From Phlegmacium glaucopus (taxonomy: Eukaryota > Basidiomycota > Agaricomycetes > Agaricales > Cortinariaceae): a stretch of 64,000 nucleotides of DNA. The first letter of the stretch is position 1; each line of letters starts with the position of its first letter. This document shows, one piece after another, positions 1-9,403 of the stretch. The stretch lies in assembly GCA_015039465.1 (NCBI GenBank), contig MU130662.1, forward strand, positions 282,058-346,057, read 5' to 3'. The notes under the pieces were generated by a model, which was not told the DNA's origin, made no database searches, and saw only the letters and a list, made by a program, of their open reading frames with translations. Both the position numbers and the translations under genes were made by a program.

Positions 1-1556
1 TAGACACCTTTATAACGATACTACTATCTTTCGTGTATAAACTTCTTAATCCTAACGACGGAACCGACGAACACGTAAAGGATGTCACCTAACAGGTGGT
101 CGGGAGGAAAGTTAAAGAAACTTTCTATTTAGGGTTCAGGGTATATGACAAACTAGTATTAGACTACGAGGAGACTTACAACGTAGACTGTACTCTCAGA
201 CTACTACGTTCCTCTTTACAAAGTCTATAGATAACTATAGTGTTAAGGGTCGAAGTTATATTCGTGGTCGTACTAATTGTCGGTCTCCTTACGTCGGTTC
301 GAGTCAGTGTTAGTAAGATCGTTGAAGATGTACGAGTCGACGTAGGTTTGTCGATCGGAAGTCTTCATCTCAATATCGTAGACGAAGGAGGTAAAGTTAC
401 TAGAGTTACGACAAGACTTTACTATACTAGGAAGGGTACCTAGACAAGGATGATCATTACTCTTATAATGGAGAGAATGGACTCCCTTTCTTGAACCGTT
501 GTAGGAGTCCTTCTCCTAGTAGTCGTAATAGTTTGTGGTAGTTGGTAAGGAGAACTTACAATCTATAGGTGACCTCCTGTCTGACTTGACTCGGTAGGTA
601 TGTTCTTCGAACTCGTCGTCCTTATGACCTATAGGGGAACTCTCTGTAACAGTATGAGAGTAGTCTCCTCCGTAGTTGGGTCTTGTGTACACTTTTGGAT
701 CTCGTTCTTTACTTCGGTCAGCAACACTTACCCACTTCTATGAATGAACAGTCTGTAAAGAAGATACTTAAACTCTGTCTAGACCCAGAAAGGTTAAGGA
801 GGGTAAGGGGTCTCCTCTGTTCTCACAGAGTTGTAGTCAGGTGATAGTCGTGGTACTTGTTTTTATAAAGGCTCGACCAGGTCGTGCAGAAAGGCAGGTC
901 ATTTATTACCTGACCTCAAACCAAAGACTGCATGTCCCTAGAAACCGGGAAGGGGTTCTAACCGTCCCTCTTGCAATTGGATGTTATGTGCATTACGATT
1001 TAGTAAATGTGTCATGTGCTTTTTCTGAATGTTTTCACGGCGGTCGCTACTGCTTTAAGACTCGTAAGCGTTTCTTTGGGCTCGATCTTACGACTCAGAC
1101 AACTAGTAGTCCTTATTGACTCTCCTCACCCACACACTCGCTGAGTGTCTTCCTATAAAAAGACTAAGGTATCTAGAGTTCAACCGAACCTAGTACCGTA
1201 GTCCACCCCTCAGAAGATGTGCACGATGTCCGCGTGCCAGTAACTAACGGTTTCACCTTTGGCTTCGCCTCTCAACCGCAAGTACCGGTCAGACTAGCTG
1301 CTATTACTGACATTTATACGGTTGCACGAACCGGTTCAACTTTTGAGTGTCATTTTAATTGTGGTCACCGAGCTTATTGAAGTTCTGAGCGTCAGCGTCA
1401 ACGCCGTGATCACCCCTGCCTACCGTACCCTAATCGCCACAATCAATACTAACGGTAGCTACAGCTTCAACCATCAAGTCGCGAACTTAGTTCTCGTAGC
1501 CACTGCAAGTCTCTACCTATAAAACCAAAGAACTTAAAGAACTTTTCCGCCAAGTA
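1..1556. CDS. NB-ARC NLR protein, N-terminal half (string-reversed part)
   Basis: Exons in window coordinates, read high to low: 1556-1350, 1291-1148, 1097-1032, 979-747 and 697-1; all phases agree. The protein starts MNRLFKKFKKPKYPSLNV, a basic N-terminus. A region with the motif GFFANAQNFVIAGGTF, common before NB-ARC in agaric NLRs, follows at residues ~120-139. Then come Walker A (GMGGIGKT) at ~190, FWVDAS, Walker B (MVFDNAD) at ~255, a sensor-like LITSRNRS and the GxP-type LGCIPLAV, ending ICAFYHHSNISTD. Joined to 2381-3808 the product is about 924 residues without stops, so the gene looks intact once orientation is corrected. NLR ATPases are cytosolic oligomerising sensors; in fungi they are linked to non-self recognition and regulated cell death. 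The ligand is unknown. Confidence 0.9.
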
Positions 1557-2127
1557 CCACGAGCTACGTGTCGCCAGTTTCACTCACTACTCTCCGTTCT
1601 TGTTTCTGCGAGAACTAATATATTCGCGCCCGACACAAATGAGGTCAAGGTGAGGCCAGAAGGAATCCAAAGAGGTAGGTAAGGAGGTTAGTACTTAGTT
1701 TGGTAACGTGGGTTTTGCGTAAAACCTTTCGTCAGTTTCGTTCTTCTTGATCATGTCTGCCTCAGGTCGTTTTCCATGTCCATGGCATCGATTTACTAGA
1801 AGGCTGTCTTACCATGGTCAACCGGTCAGGCTGTAAGTAGGTCGAGTTTAGAACCTTCCGCCGAGATGCATGATGGAAGATTAAGTACTACCTGAACAGA
1901 AGCTCTTTGTAGTGGCTCTGAACAAGAGTAACAAGAAATCTTTCCAAACTCTATTTATCTGTTTCCAAGACGTGCCCGGACGGCACCAACTTCTTATGTT
2001 TTTTCTACGCAATCTTCGTTCTAGATTTTGTACCTTTTACATGCAGCGTCCTTTTCATGTCTTTCGTTCATGACACGGAGAAATGCGGTCTGGCACCAGT
2101 TTTCTACTCTTTGTTCCTATGCTTTGA
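1557..2127. other. Intergenic spacer within the reversed block
   Basis: After reversal this ~570-base stretch lies between the stop codon of the upstream gene and the NLR start codon. It is T-rich just after the stop, consistent with a 3' UTR, and no ORF of note was seen. It would hold the upstream gene's terminator and the NLR promoter, but no individual signal could be pinned down. Confidence 0.5.
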
Positions 2128-2380
2128 AGTTGAGGAAAACCCTTCGAGTTGTAGTCGAAGTTGTGGTTGAAGGAAGAAACCGAATCCAAAGCCAGCTCCA
2201 GATAGGACTAGCAGTTGCAGGTAGTATAGCAGCAGTAGCTGGAAGTGGAAGAACCCGCAACTAAAGCCAAAAAACTTCTTGATCGTCGACTTCGTCTTCG
2301 GAACTCAAACCCAAAGCCAGAACCGAATCCGAATAGACAAAACCGCGATAGAAGTAGGTGTAAGTACTACAGCTGTTGGC
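2128..2380. CDS. 3' end of an unidentified gene, legible only after string reversal
   Basis: Reading 2380 down to 2128 gives the C-terminus of a charged, low-complexity protein. It begins VVDIMNVDEDSAKTDKPKP, passes Ala/Ser- and Lys/Pro-rich stretches, an acidic patch (DDDDMMDVDD), a second KPKPKK stretch, and ends VELPKRS followed by TGA (2130-2128). Alternating basic Lys/Pro and acidic patches suggest a nuclear protein, which is inference only. The two halves are in different frames at a run of six A (2274-2269 region), so one base may be missing or an intron may be hidden there. In the restored orientation this gene lies upstream of the NLR and on the same strand. Its body lies outside the window and no family can be assigned. 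Confidence 0.6.
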
Positions 2381-3808
2381 ATATTCAGATCTGCTGCTGA
2401 GGAGTCCAGGAAACATGTTGATAGTGAGGTAGCTAAAAGGTTACCCCAGGCAATCACTTTTCTGGATCATACTCTGCTTCCCTTGGACAGTGATGGTCAC
2501 TGGGATGACTTTATGTTTGGACAAGGAATTGGTGTCCTTCTCTCATTCTCCTTGATGAAAAGAGGACAAACATCTGAAATGTTGTCTGTTCACCCTTTGG
2601 TGCACTGCTGGAGTCGTGAGAGAATGATTAAATCTGAGCAGCAAAGAATGTGTGAGGTGGGAAGCATAATTTTATCCTGTGCAATTCCTAGGGGATTTAC
2701 AAGTCATGATTATGCATTGCGACGGATGATTTTTCCACATATTAAGGCAAATGGGGTATATGGAAAGCAGATAGGACTGATTGAATATTATGATGATAAA
2801 TGGAGCAATTTTTCACTGGTAATGAATGAGAATGGAGATTGGAAGAATTCAGAGCAACTGGAGGTTCAAGTGATGGCCATGAGGAAGAAAGTGCTTGGTG
2901 CAGATCATCCACATACCCTCATAAGCATGGGAAGTCTAGCAGACACATACCGTAATCAAGGAAGATGGAATGAAGCAGAGCAGCTAGAGGTTCAAGTCAT
3001 GGACATGAGGAAGAAAGTGCTTGGTGAAGATCATCCACACACCCTCATAACCATGGGAAATCTAGCAGGCACATACTGTAATCAAGGAAGATGGAATGAA
3101 GCAGAGCAGCTGGAGGTTCAAGTGATGGACATGAGGAACAAAGTGCTCGGTGCAGATCATCCACACACCCTCACAAGCATGGGAAATCTAGCAAGGACAT
3201 ACCATAAGCAAGGAAGATGGAATGAAGCAGAGCAGCTGGCGGTTCAAGTGATGGACATGAGAAAGACAGTGCTTGGTGCAGATCATCCACACACCCTCAT
3301 GAGCATGGGAAATCTAGCAAGCACATACTGTAATCAAGGAAGATGGAATGAAGCAGAGCAACTGGAGGTTCAAGTGATGGACATGAGGAAGAAAGTGCTT
3401 GGTGCAGAACATCCACACACCCTCATAAGCATGGGAAATCTGGCAGGCACATACCATAATCAAGGAAGATGGAATGAAGCAGAGCAGCTGGCGGTTCAAG
3501 TGATGGACATGAGGAAGAAAGTGCTTGGTGCAGAACATCCAGACACCCTCATGAGCATGGGAAATCTAGCAAACATATACCATAATCAAGGAAGATGGAA
3601 TGAAGCAGAGCAGCTGGAGGTTCAAGTGATGGGCATGAGGAAGAATGTGCTTGGTGCAGATCATCCAGACACCCTCAGAAGCATAGAAAATATAGCATAC
3701 ATATACCATAATCAAGGAAGATGGAATGAGGCAGAGTCCCTGGAGCTTGAAGTCACAAATATAAGGAGCTTGGTTGCAGAGACACATCAACAGGCATGTG
3801 AAATCTAG
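2381..3808 (+). CDS. NB-ARC NLR protein, C-terminal half with kinesin-light-chain-type TPRs
   Basis: This is the correctly oriented remainder of the NLR whose first half lies in the reversed block. Coding begins with IFRSAAEES at 2381. The 34 codons an ORF caller adds upstream (from 2279) belong to the reversed block and are not real. It carries the winged-helix region of NB-ARC proteins (RLPQAIT...LLSFSL...MLSVHPLVHCWSRERM, residues ~15-90 of this part), a linker, then 7.5 TPR units of 42 residues. Stop TAG is at 3806-3808. No intron is visible. The TPRs are the presumed ligand-sensing part. In the usual model the ATPase is held off until the repeats sense a target. Confidence 0.9.
   Translation: MFRSAAEESRKHVDSEVAKRLPQAITFLDHTLLPLDSDGHWDDFMFGQGIGVLLSFSLMKRGQTSEMLSVHPLVHCWSRERMIKSEQQRMCEVGSIILSCAIPRGFTSHDYALRRMIFPHIKANGVYGKQIGLIEYYDDKWSNFSLVMNENGDWKNSEQLEVQVMAMRKKVLGADHPHTLISMGSLADTYRNQGRWNEAEQLEVQVMDMRKKVLGEDHPHTLITMGNLAGTYCNQGRWNEAEQLEVQVMDMRNKVLGADHPHTLTSMGNLARTYHKQGRWNEAEQLAVQVMDMRKTVLGADHPHTLMSMGNLASTYCNQGRWNEAEQLEVQVMDMRKKVLGAEHPHTLISMGNLAGTYHNQGRWNEAEQLAVQVMDMRKKVLGAEHPDTLMSMGNLANIYHNQGRWNEAEQLEVQVMGMRKNVLGADHPDTLRSIENIAYIYHNQGRWNEAESLELEVTNIRSLVAETHQQACEI
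2852..3805 (+). repeat. Seven and a half near-identical 126-bp TPR units
   Basis: Units start at 2852, 2978, 3104, 3230, 3356, 3482 and 3608, each exactly 126 bp (42 codons), with a diverged partial unit from 3734. The consensus unit opens EQLEVQVMDMRKKVLG and closes NQGRWNEA. Differences cluster at a few residues: E/A after EQL; K/N and K/T/N before VLG; A/E then D/E before HP; H/D before TL; I/T/M/R after TL; and the residue pair before Y. Such high identity between units implies recent duplication or gene conversion, typical of fungal NLR repeat arrays with variable copy number. Confidence 0.92.
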
Positions 3809-3875
3809 TAATTATATACCAAATTCAGGGAAGGTTGACTGAGGCAGAGTAGTTGGAGCTTCCATATCTCATAAA
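3809..3875 (+). pseudogene. Decayed TPR unit beyond the stop codon
   Basis: After the stop at 3806-3808 the sequence still resembles a TPR unit in another frame: ...NLVIIYQIQGRLTEAE, a stop, then LEL. The array was probably longer and lost its end to a frameshift. The present C-terminus (ETHQQACEI) is the shifted reading of the eighth unit. Confidence 0.6.
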
Positions 3876-4011
3876 ATAGTGGTCCCATTGTCAAAGTAGG
3901 AACACATTTGTATTTTATTCTAAGTGAACACGAGAATTGAGTGAGAACATAGAATTTAGTCTATGAGAAAGGTTTGGGTTGTGACGTGACCATCTCTTCC
4001 TTTCTTCATGG

Positions 4012-4591
4012 TGTTAAGTTTGAGAACTCTGTTCCGGAGTTTCGGATGGAGTAACGGACAGAGTCACGGAACGGAGTCACGAAAAGGATAGGACTTAGCC
4101 TCAGCTTATGTGCTGTGCTACCCAGAACCTTTGTGTCCTAGATTTCGGAGTAAGACGGAGCAGAGCGGAACTGGAAGTTGCAAAGAACTTAGAGGAAGCC
4201 CAAGAGTGGGAAACTAAGTCGATATTCAAACTGAGGAAAACATACAAGTTTCGAGTACTTAAATATAAAAGGAATAGCATCCAAAATATAAAATATAAAT
4301 ATAAATGCTGCGTTCTGCTCCCGGAAGGTCCTGCATTCTTGGGGTGAATAATCCATAGCTGGTGTGCTGACTGATAGTGGGAAAGTGATGACAAAGAAAT
4401 AGTTGTTATGGTGAAGGTGTGGTAATGGGTTTGGAGTATCGTCGGAAGAGTCGGAATGATATGGAGAAGTCTCGGAGTTGGATGTAGGAGGAGTGGGACC
4501 GGAAACGAGGGAAAGTACTGGAACGGAGTACGGACTTCCGGAAACAACTCCGACGGAGTCGGACCGGAGTAACATATGACGGAATGTAACA
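4012..4591 (+). mobile_element. Solo LTR, family A, copy 1
   Basis: The block starts TGTTAAGTTTGAG and ends GGAATGTAACA, flanked by a perfect 5-bp duplication catgg (4007-4011 and 4592-4596). Related copies lie at 21587, 36507, 42534, 46987 and 49143. A TATAAAAG box sits near 4263. There is no internal coding region, so this is a solo LTR left by recombination between paired LTRs. Minus-strand ORFs across it recur in other copies only because the DNA is repeated. The strand assigned follows the end that reads TGTTAAG. Confidence 0.9.
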
Positions 4592-4616
4592 CATGGCCAC
4601 AACCCCAACCTCGCGT

Positions 4617-5976
4617 TGATAGGACTGAAAATTGAATACCTATGGATTATTCATTTTTCATAATATTATTCTTCAATTGAATCAAAAAGATCAATAAACC
4701 AACCATGAATTAATCTACAAATTGGTAGTGTAAGGGTCAAAAGTGTTGACTACACTTGTTGATTAAACTGGAAATTGCAAAGTTTTGAATGTTAACTCAG
4801 CAGATAACTATGATCTGAATTGATCTATTTATCATACTGTAAAATAACACTACAAAAAGTTCAGACTATAACCATACAAAAATCCATAATGGTCAAATGA
4901 ACAACTTGCAATCTAAAGTAACTATCAAGTCTACAACTGTGAAGAAATTTGTCATACAAGTCCTAGGACGATATCAGTAAACATCAATAAAGTTCCTGAA
5001 ACAGTGAAACACTTTGTGACATTTTGTGACATCATGTGACATTTGTGACATTATGACGTCATGAGACATATGATATCATAAAACAAGGCATGATATCATA
5101 AAACAAGGCATGATATCATAAAACAAGGCATGATATCATAAAACAAGGCATGATATCATAAAACAAGGATTTATCATCTAAAAACAAGGCATGACATCAT
5201 AAAACAGCATAATCATCATAACATAGACATGACATCACAGACTCTTACCTAATTTTGTTTCTCATTTATGTATATAAGTAACTAGAAAGCACCAGTAACA
5301 TTAGTGAATTTGCACTCATTCTTTCTTTCCCAAGTTTCACAAACAGTGAATTGGCACAAGTTAGAAAGAACTTACAAGTGGACTTGTCCTACTTCACTCA
5401 GTTCAAAGAATATTAAATCCTAAAGGGACTTGTCTTTGTTCTGTTTAAACAAAGAATATTAAATCCTAAAGGGACTTGTCTTTGGAGTTGGAATATTAAA
5501 GCCTTTGTCAGAGTCTGAGGAGAAATCCTTGTACTATAAAGCTGTTTCACAGTCTGCCTCAGGGACTTTAAATCATTTGTTTTTGGAACTGTTCATAGAA
5601 TATTAAATCCTAAAGGGACTTGTCTATGTTCATCCAAATTGGGTTATCATATAAACAAAGAATATTGAACCCCAAAAAGGGAATAATCTTTGTCTATCAA
5701 ATCACCATCTCATATAGTCTGAGAAATTGGACTTTAAACACTGGTCAAATTAGGAAAGAAGAGAGAAAAGAGAAAAGACAAGTTGTGAAAGATAGTCTAA
5801 AAAGGATTGGACTTTAAACCTGTATTTGGAAGTTCTATTCAAGAGTATACTGGTTATACTTTCAAGGAAACCCCAACTTGCTTAATACAGAAATTTGTTA
5901 TTGGTTGCTGGTTGTTGGATTTGTTTTGAACATTTCCTTAAACAGTAATCTTAGAAATACAAATTAAACCATATCA
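4617..5976 (+). mobile_element. Solo LTR-like insertion with TGAT...ATCA ends (copy L)
   Basis: Starts TGATAGGACTG and ends AACCATATCA, flanked by gcgt on both sides (4613-4616 and 5977-5980). It is homologous, in inverted orientation, to 9404-11803. It is AT-rich with short direct repeats (5067-5240) and several copies of a TAAATCCTAAAGGGACTTG word (5400-5640). It carries no protein-coding capacity. Length (1360 bp), TG...CA ends and a 4-bp duplication fit a solo LTR; the autonomous parent is not in the window. It sits in the 5' leader of the DIRS element, whose flanks rejoin cleanly when it is removed. Confidence 0.8.
5067..5240 (+). repeat. Tandem repeat, ~20-bp unit, inside LTR copy L
   Basis: About five perfect copies of CATGATATCATAAAACAAGG run from 5067 to 5170, followed by decayed copies. 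The unit contains the palindrome TGATATCA. The inverted copy at 11090-11400 has its own expansion of related words (ATGATGTCATG, CACATGGTATCA), so the same part of the LTR has expanded independently. Confidence 0.85.
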
Positions 5977-6116
5977 GCGTTACACCTCCCTGCTCCCCAT
6001 AAGAGCAGCTCTACTATTAATTTCATCTTATAAAATAAAAAAAAACAGAAGAAGGCCTTTTATAGGCAACCTAAGGAGGTTTTTATATAATACAAACTAA
6101 AATTATTTCGAGAGCT

Positions 6117-7807
6117 ATGCCTAGAATCCAGTCTGACCCCAGCTTCTTAGAATGCCCTGACTTTGCATCTCCTGTTTACGCGGCAGCTCGGGCTCCTCTT
6201 ATAAATTTAACCACCACTGAAGACCAAGCAATCCAGTTCTTAAAAGATATATGGGATGTGGGCAATCAGGCAGATAGGATCAGGTGGCATCAGCAGATCG
6301 ACGATGACAATGATGCACTAGCTGAACATAACCAGATCCAATCAGAGGCAGAACTCCTAAGAGTTCAGACCAAAATAGCAGATGCAGAGGCGCTTCACAA
6401 GGAGGAGATGAAGAAAAACAAGGTCAAATATACCCCAATTTCAGACAGAGACGTTCCCACTATAGCCCCGGTTATCGCTTCTAATTACGCGATCAGAAAA
6501 ATGGAAAAGGGTCTTTACATTGAGTTGTGGTACTACACTAACGCTGATTTAGACGACGCTTTACGGAGCTCGAGCACTATTGATGATGAAGTGATGGTTA
6601 TGCTTCATCGTCCTGATGGCTCCTCTTCTTGGGTTCCCTCGGCATCCACTAGGGATGCTATTGGAGTTTTAGACGATAAACATATTTCCTGGGAAGATTT
6701 TTGTCAAGCAGTGCCGAGGATGATTGTTGCCATGGAAGAGGCTGATTGGCCACAGGACCGAGTCACAATGCTTGCCAAGTTCTGGGGAAATCTTCAAGTT
6801 CATGAGCTCCACTCTTCCAGGGACCCACTTGATCAGAAGACCTTAATTCTCTACCAAGCTGAACAACGAAGACTCTGGCACCTTGCCATTGCTTCCCCCT
6901 GTGGTGCCTACAATCTTTCTCAAATTAATGAAGAGATAATCAGAAAGACTCGTGAACAGGTGTATTGGGATGACCACAAACTCAAGGATAATGAGAGGGA
7001 TTATCGTGTTCGTGCTTTCCTTCTCTCCTCTTCAAATCCTCATCTAATAAAAAAATTTCCTTTTTCCTTTTTTCCTCTCTCTTGTTACTCTTTCCTTGCT
7101 ACAATCCTTGCCCGTCCGTCTCCCTTGCTACAAATGCATGCCCGTCCTTCTCTCTTGCTCCGTGCATGCCCGTCCTTCTCTTGCTACAATGCATGCCCAT
7201 CCTTCTCTCTTGCTACAATTCATGCCCATCCTTCTCTCTTGCTCCATGCATGCCCATCCTCCTCACTTGCTCCATGCATGCCCATTCCTCTCTCTTGCTC
7301 TATGCATGCCCATCCTCCTCCTCTTTCATTGCTCCATGCATGCCCATCCATCAGTCTGATCAACAATCAATGATCCCCCCTCCCCTTCTGCAATGGAGAG
7401 CCCCAGTCCAATCCATTCCCCATCAGCCTCATTGCCGTTCTGTTTCCCCAGACCAACATGCTTCTTCCTCAAGGCAGTTCCCTCCTGAGAGATCCTTTGG
7501 TCCAAAGAAACCAGATTTTCATACAGGCACATCCGGAAGGGTCTTCTCCGTGTGTGCCGTATGTCTCAGCCATCATCCCCACAAAGTCATTGACTGCAAC
7601 ACTTCGACGCTATGGGACAAGATCACTCCCACGCTCGCAGTTCAAATGAACAAGTCCCTTTCTATGCAGGATGGCAGAGCTCTCTGTGCAGACTGGCAAC
7701 AAGCCTCAGGCTGTTCCAGCCCTCACCACGACCCTCATCACATTTGCTCTGGTTGCGCTTCCCCAGCTCATGGCGCTCAGGGCTGTCCTCAAATGGAGAG
7801 GGTCTGA
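6117..7807 (+). pseudogene. DIRS gag-like protein with C-terminal zinc-binding region, frameshifted
   Basis: The first part (MPRIQSDPSFLECPDF...) runs open from 6117 for about 300 codons, with a coiled-coil-like segment at ~60-115 (EAELLRVQTKIADAEALHKE). A cysteine-rich minisatellite then changes the frame (7085-7350). The frame that resumes at ~7370 holds a Cys/His-rich region (CAVCLSHHPHKVIDC and later CSGCASPAHGAQGC) and ends with TGA at 7805-7807. Fungal DIRS gag proteins carry such a zinc-binding end, presumably for RNA packaging. The likely start is ATG 6117, after an AT-rich leader. Assignment rests on position and the zinc region, since the N-terminal part has no motif I can name. Confidence 0.7.
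7085..7350 (+). repeat. Minisatellite inside the gag gene
   Basis: About nine imperfect copies of a 26-30-bp unit with core TTGCTCCATGCATGCCCATCC (written here across unit borders) encode runs of HACPS or CMPIL depending on frame. Unit length is not always a multiple of three, so the array shifts frame and splits gag. It lies between the two gag parts and looks like a later expansion. Confidence 0.8.
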
Positions 7808-7864
7808 GCTCTCACTCCATATAACCCAGAGGCTTGGCAGGACCTCTTATTCCAAGCTGGGCTT

Positions 7865-8967
7865 TTGGCCAAGTACCCCCATCTTCCTCAAAGTATGCGA
7901 ACAGGATTCCATCTCAACTTCCCTAAAATCTCTGTCACTCAAGCTCCACCTAACAAAGTTGCCATCGTTGAATTTGCTGAGCAATTCAACAAAATCATTT
8001 CCCTCAAAATCCAAAAACAACGCTACCTCAGTCTGCTTTCTCGGGAAGATGTCGAGTCTCTTATTGGTCCCTTTCAGTCTTCCCCTTTCTCCATTATACT
8101 GAAACCAGGAAGACTGGGCCCTTTTCGGGTATTGCAAAATTACTCTTTCCCCCACAATACCTCTCCTGAATTCCCCAACCCCTCTATCAACTCATTCATC
8201 GACTCAGACGATTTCCCAACCACATGGGGTACTTTCACCATCATCTCCCTTCTCATTTGTCAGCTACCTCCAGGGTCACAAGTTGCTACGCATGATGTTG
8301 CTGAAGCCTACCAAACTATTCCTTTACACCCCTCTCAGTGGCCTGGAGCCATTGTCCATATTGGAGAGAAGGTCTTTGGCATTGACTTGTATACCTGCTT
8401 CGGAGTCGCTCCCTCTGCTGGGGTATACGGTGTCGTTGCTGATGCTGGCACAGATGTACTCAGGTTCTGTGGAATTGGCCTATTGGCAAAATGGGTCGAT
8501 GACCACATATTCTTCTGGATCCTTATCAGACACCTCGACGAATATAACCGCCAGTGTCTCGCACATCACGCAGACCTCTCAGCTCGAGGTCAACAATGTG
8601 ATGGAGGTTGTCTATGGTACGGCGGCAGTCCTTTCCCAGATGGCATGCTTGATGAGCATGTTGAAGATTGTCAGTTCCCTTGCATCAATCTGTCCAGGAG
8701 TTCCCCCCATTCCATTGAAGATCAACAATATTCATACAACTTTGATGACATCGACCGCGTTTCTGGCCCTCTCAGAATTCCTTGGGAGCTCTCCAAAGAC
8801 TCCCCTTTTTCCTCATCCACTTCGTACATTGGCTTCCACTGGGACCTGGAAATGCTCACAGTTTCACTCAGCATTGAGAAAAGGAAGAAATATCTTGCAG
8901 GCATCGAAGAATGGTCACTTCGGTCATTGCACGTCCTCAATGATGTTCAGAAATTATATGGAAGATT
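7865..8967 (+). pseudogene. DIRS reverse transcriptase, N-terminal and catalytic part
   Basis: One long frame reads LNFPKISVTQAPPN, SLIGPFQSSPFSIILKPGR, NPSINSFIDSDDFPTTWG, DVAEAYQTIPLHPSQWPG and the catalytic KWVDDHIFF, where DIRS elements have V-DD in place of YxDD. The frame reaches DVQKLYGR at ~8965 and is cut there by the LINE poly-T; the gene resumes at 16660. Several positions usually Arg in this family read His or Gln here, each a G-to-A change in a CGN codon (family comparison is from memory). A stretch around 8575-8760 reads poorly in this frame (ARGQQCDGGCLWYGG), suggesting a compensated frameshift. Confidence 0.85.
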
Positions 8968-9403
8968 TTTTTTGTCAATTTAGGTCTTCGGAACCTAGGT
9001 TCCATGCAGACTTTACAAACTTATTTAACGAACTAAACTACAAAGGCCCCTAGTGCCTGTCTCCCTCCCCTGCAACCCCACACTGCACGGCTGAGGTGCG
9101 TCTAAACGCACCCATCCCCAGTCAGCCCAGCACGGAAACACTGTTTGTGTGGGCGTTGCTAAACATGGTGGGGTAGTGGTCCGGGTTTCTTTTGTTTGGT
9201 TACGCATTGAGTTTGGCAGAAACGCCCTCCATCTTTTAAGTACCCGACTGCTATGCAGTAGGTACGATGGGTGGATCCAGGGAGTGGTGGTGGTGGCCCG
9301 ACATGTTGCGGGCAGATATAAAGTTTTCTTTTTGAGTCCATCTTACGTTCGATTTCTTGCACATGTCGGTAGGGTTCCTAAAATATTTCTAAATATCATG
9401 CAT

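Larger units (their letters stand above)
1..2380. other. Segment present as a string reversal, not a reverse complement
   Basis: Neither strand of this block carries a sensible gene in normal reading. Read as a bare string from 2380 down to 1 without complementing, it shows a gene tail, an intergenic stretch, a start codon in CACCATG context (1560-1554), four introns with GTGAGT/GTAAGT donors and CAG/TAG acceptors, the P-loop GMGGIGKT and the MVFDNAD Walker B. The last reversed codon (positions 3-1, GAT) joins in frame to ATA at 2381, giving STD-IFRSAAEES without a gap. The borders are therefore exactly 1 and 2380. DNA strands are antiparallel, so inversion in a cell always yields the reverse complement. 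A plain reversal must come from data handling. Apparent ORFs called inside the block (for example 240-443, 841-1119, 2028-2264) are artefacts. Confidence 0.97.

Noticed and set aside
240..1522. ORFs at 240-443, 841-1119 and 1322-1522 as small genes
   Set aside because: They lie in the string-reversed block, where any forward ORF is meaningless; the true content reads in the opposite direction on the same bases.
2279..2380. N-terminus of the 2279-3808 ORF as the real protein start
   Set aside because: These 34 codons are reversed-block bases belonging to another gene; the real upstream residues of the NLR are at positions 1-697 read backwards.
3314..3790. Minus-strand ORFs opposite the TPR array
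   Set aside because: They are antisense shadows of the 126-bp repeat and repeat with the same period.
4101..4608. Proline/serine-rich minus-strand ORFs across family-A LTRs, seen again at 21456-21965, 36689-37103, 42344-42934, 47156-47594 and 49290-49713
   Set aside because: They recur only because the LTR is repeated, exist in several overlapping frames, and cross element borders.
5067..5240. CRISPR-like array
   Set aside because: The repeats are directly contiguous without unique spacers, lie inside an LTR, and the organism is a eukaryote.
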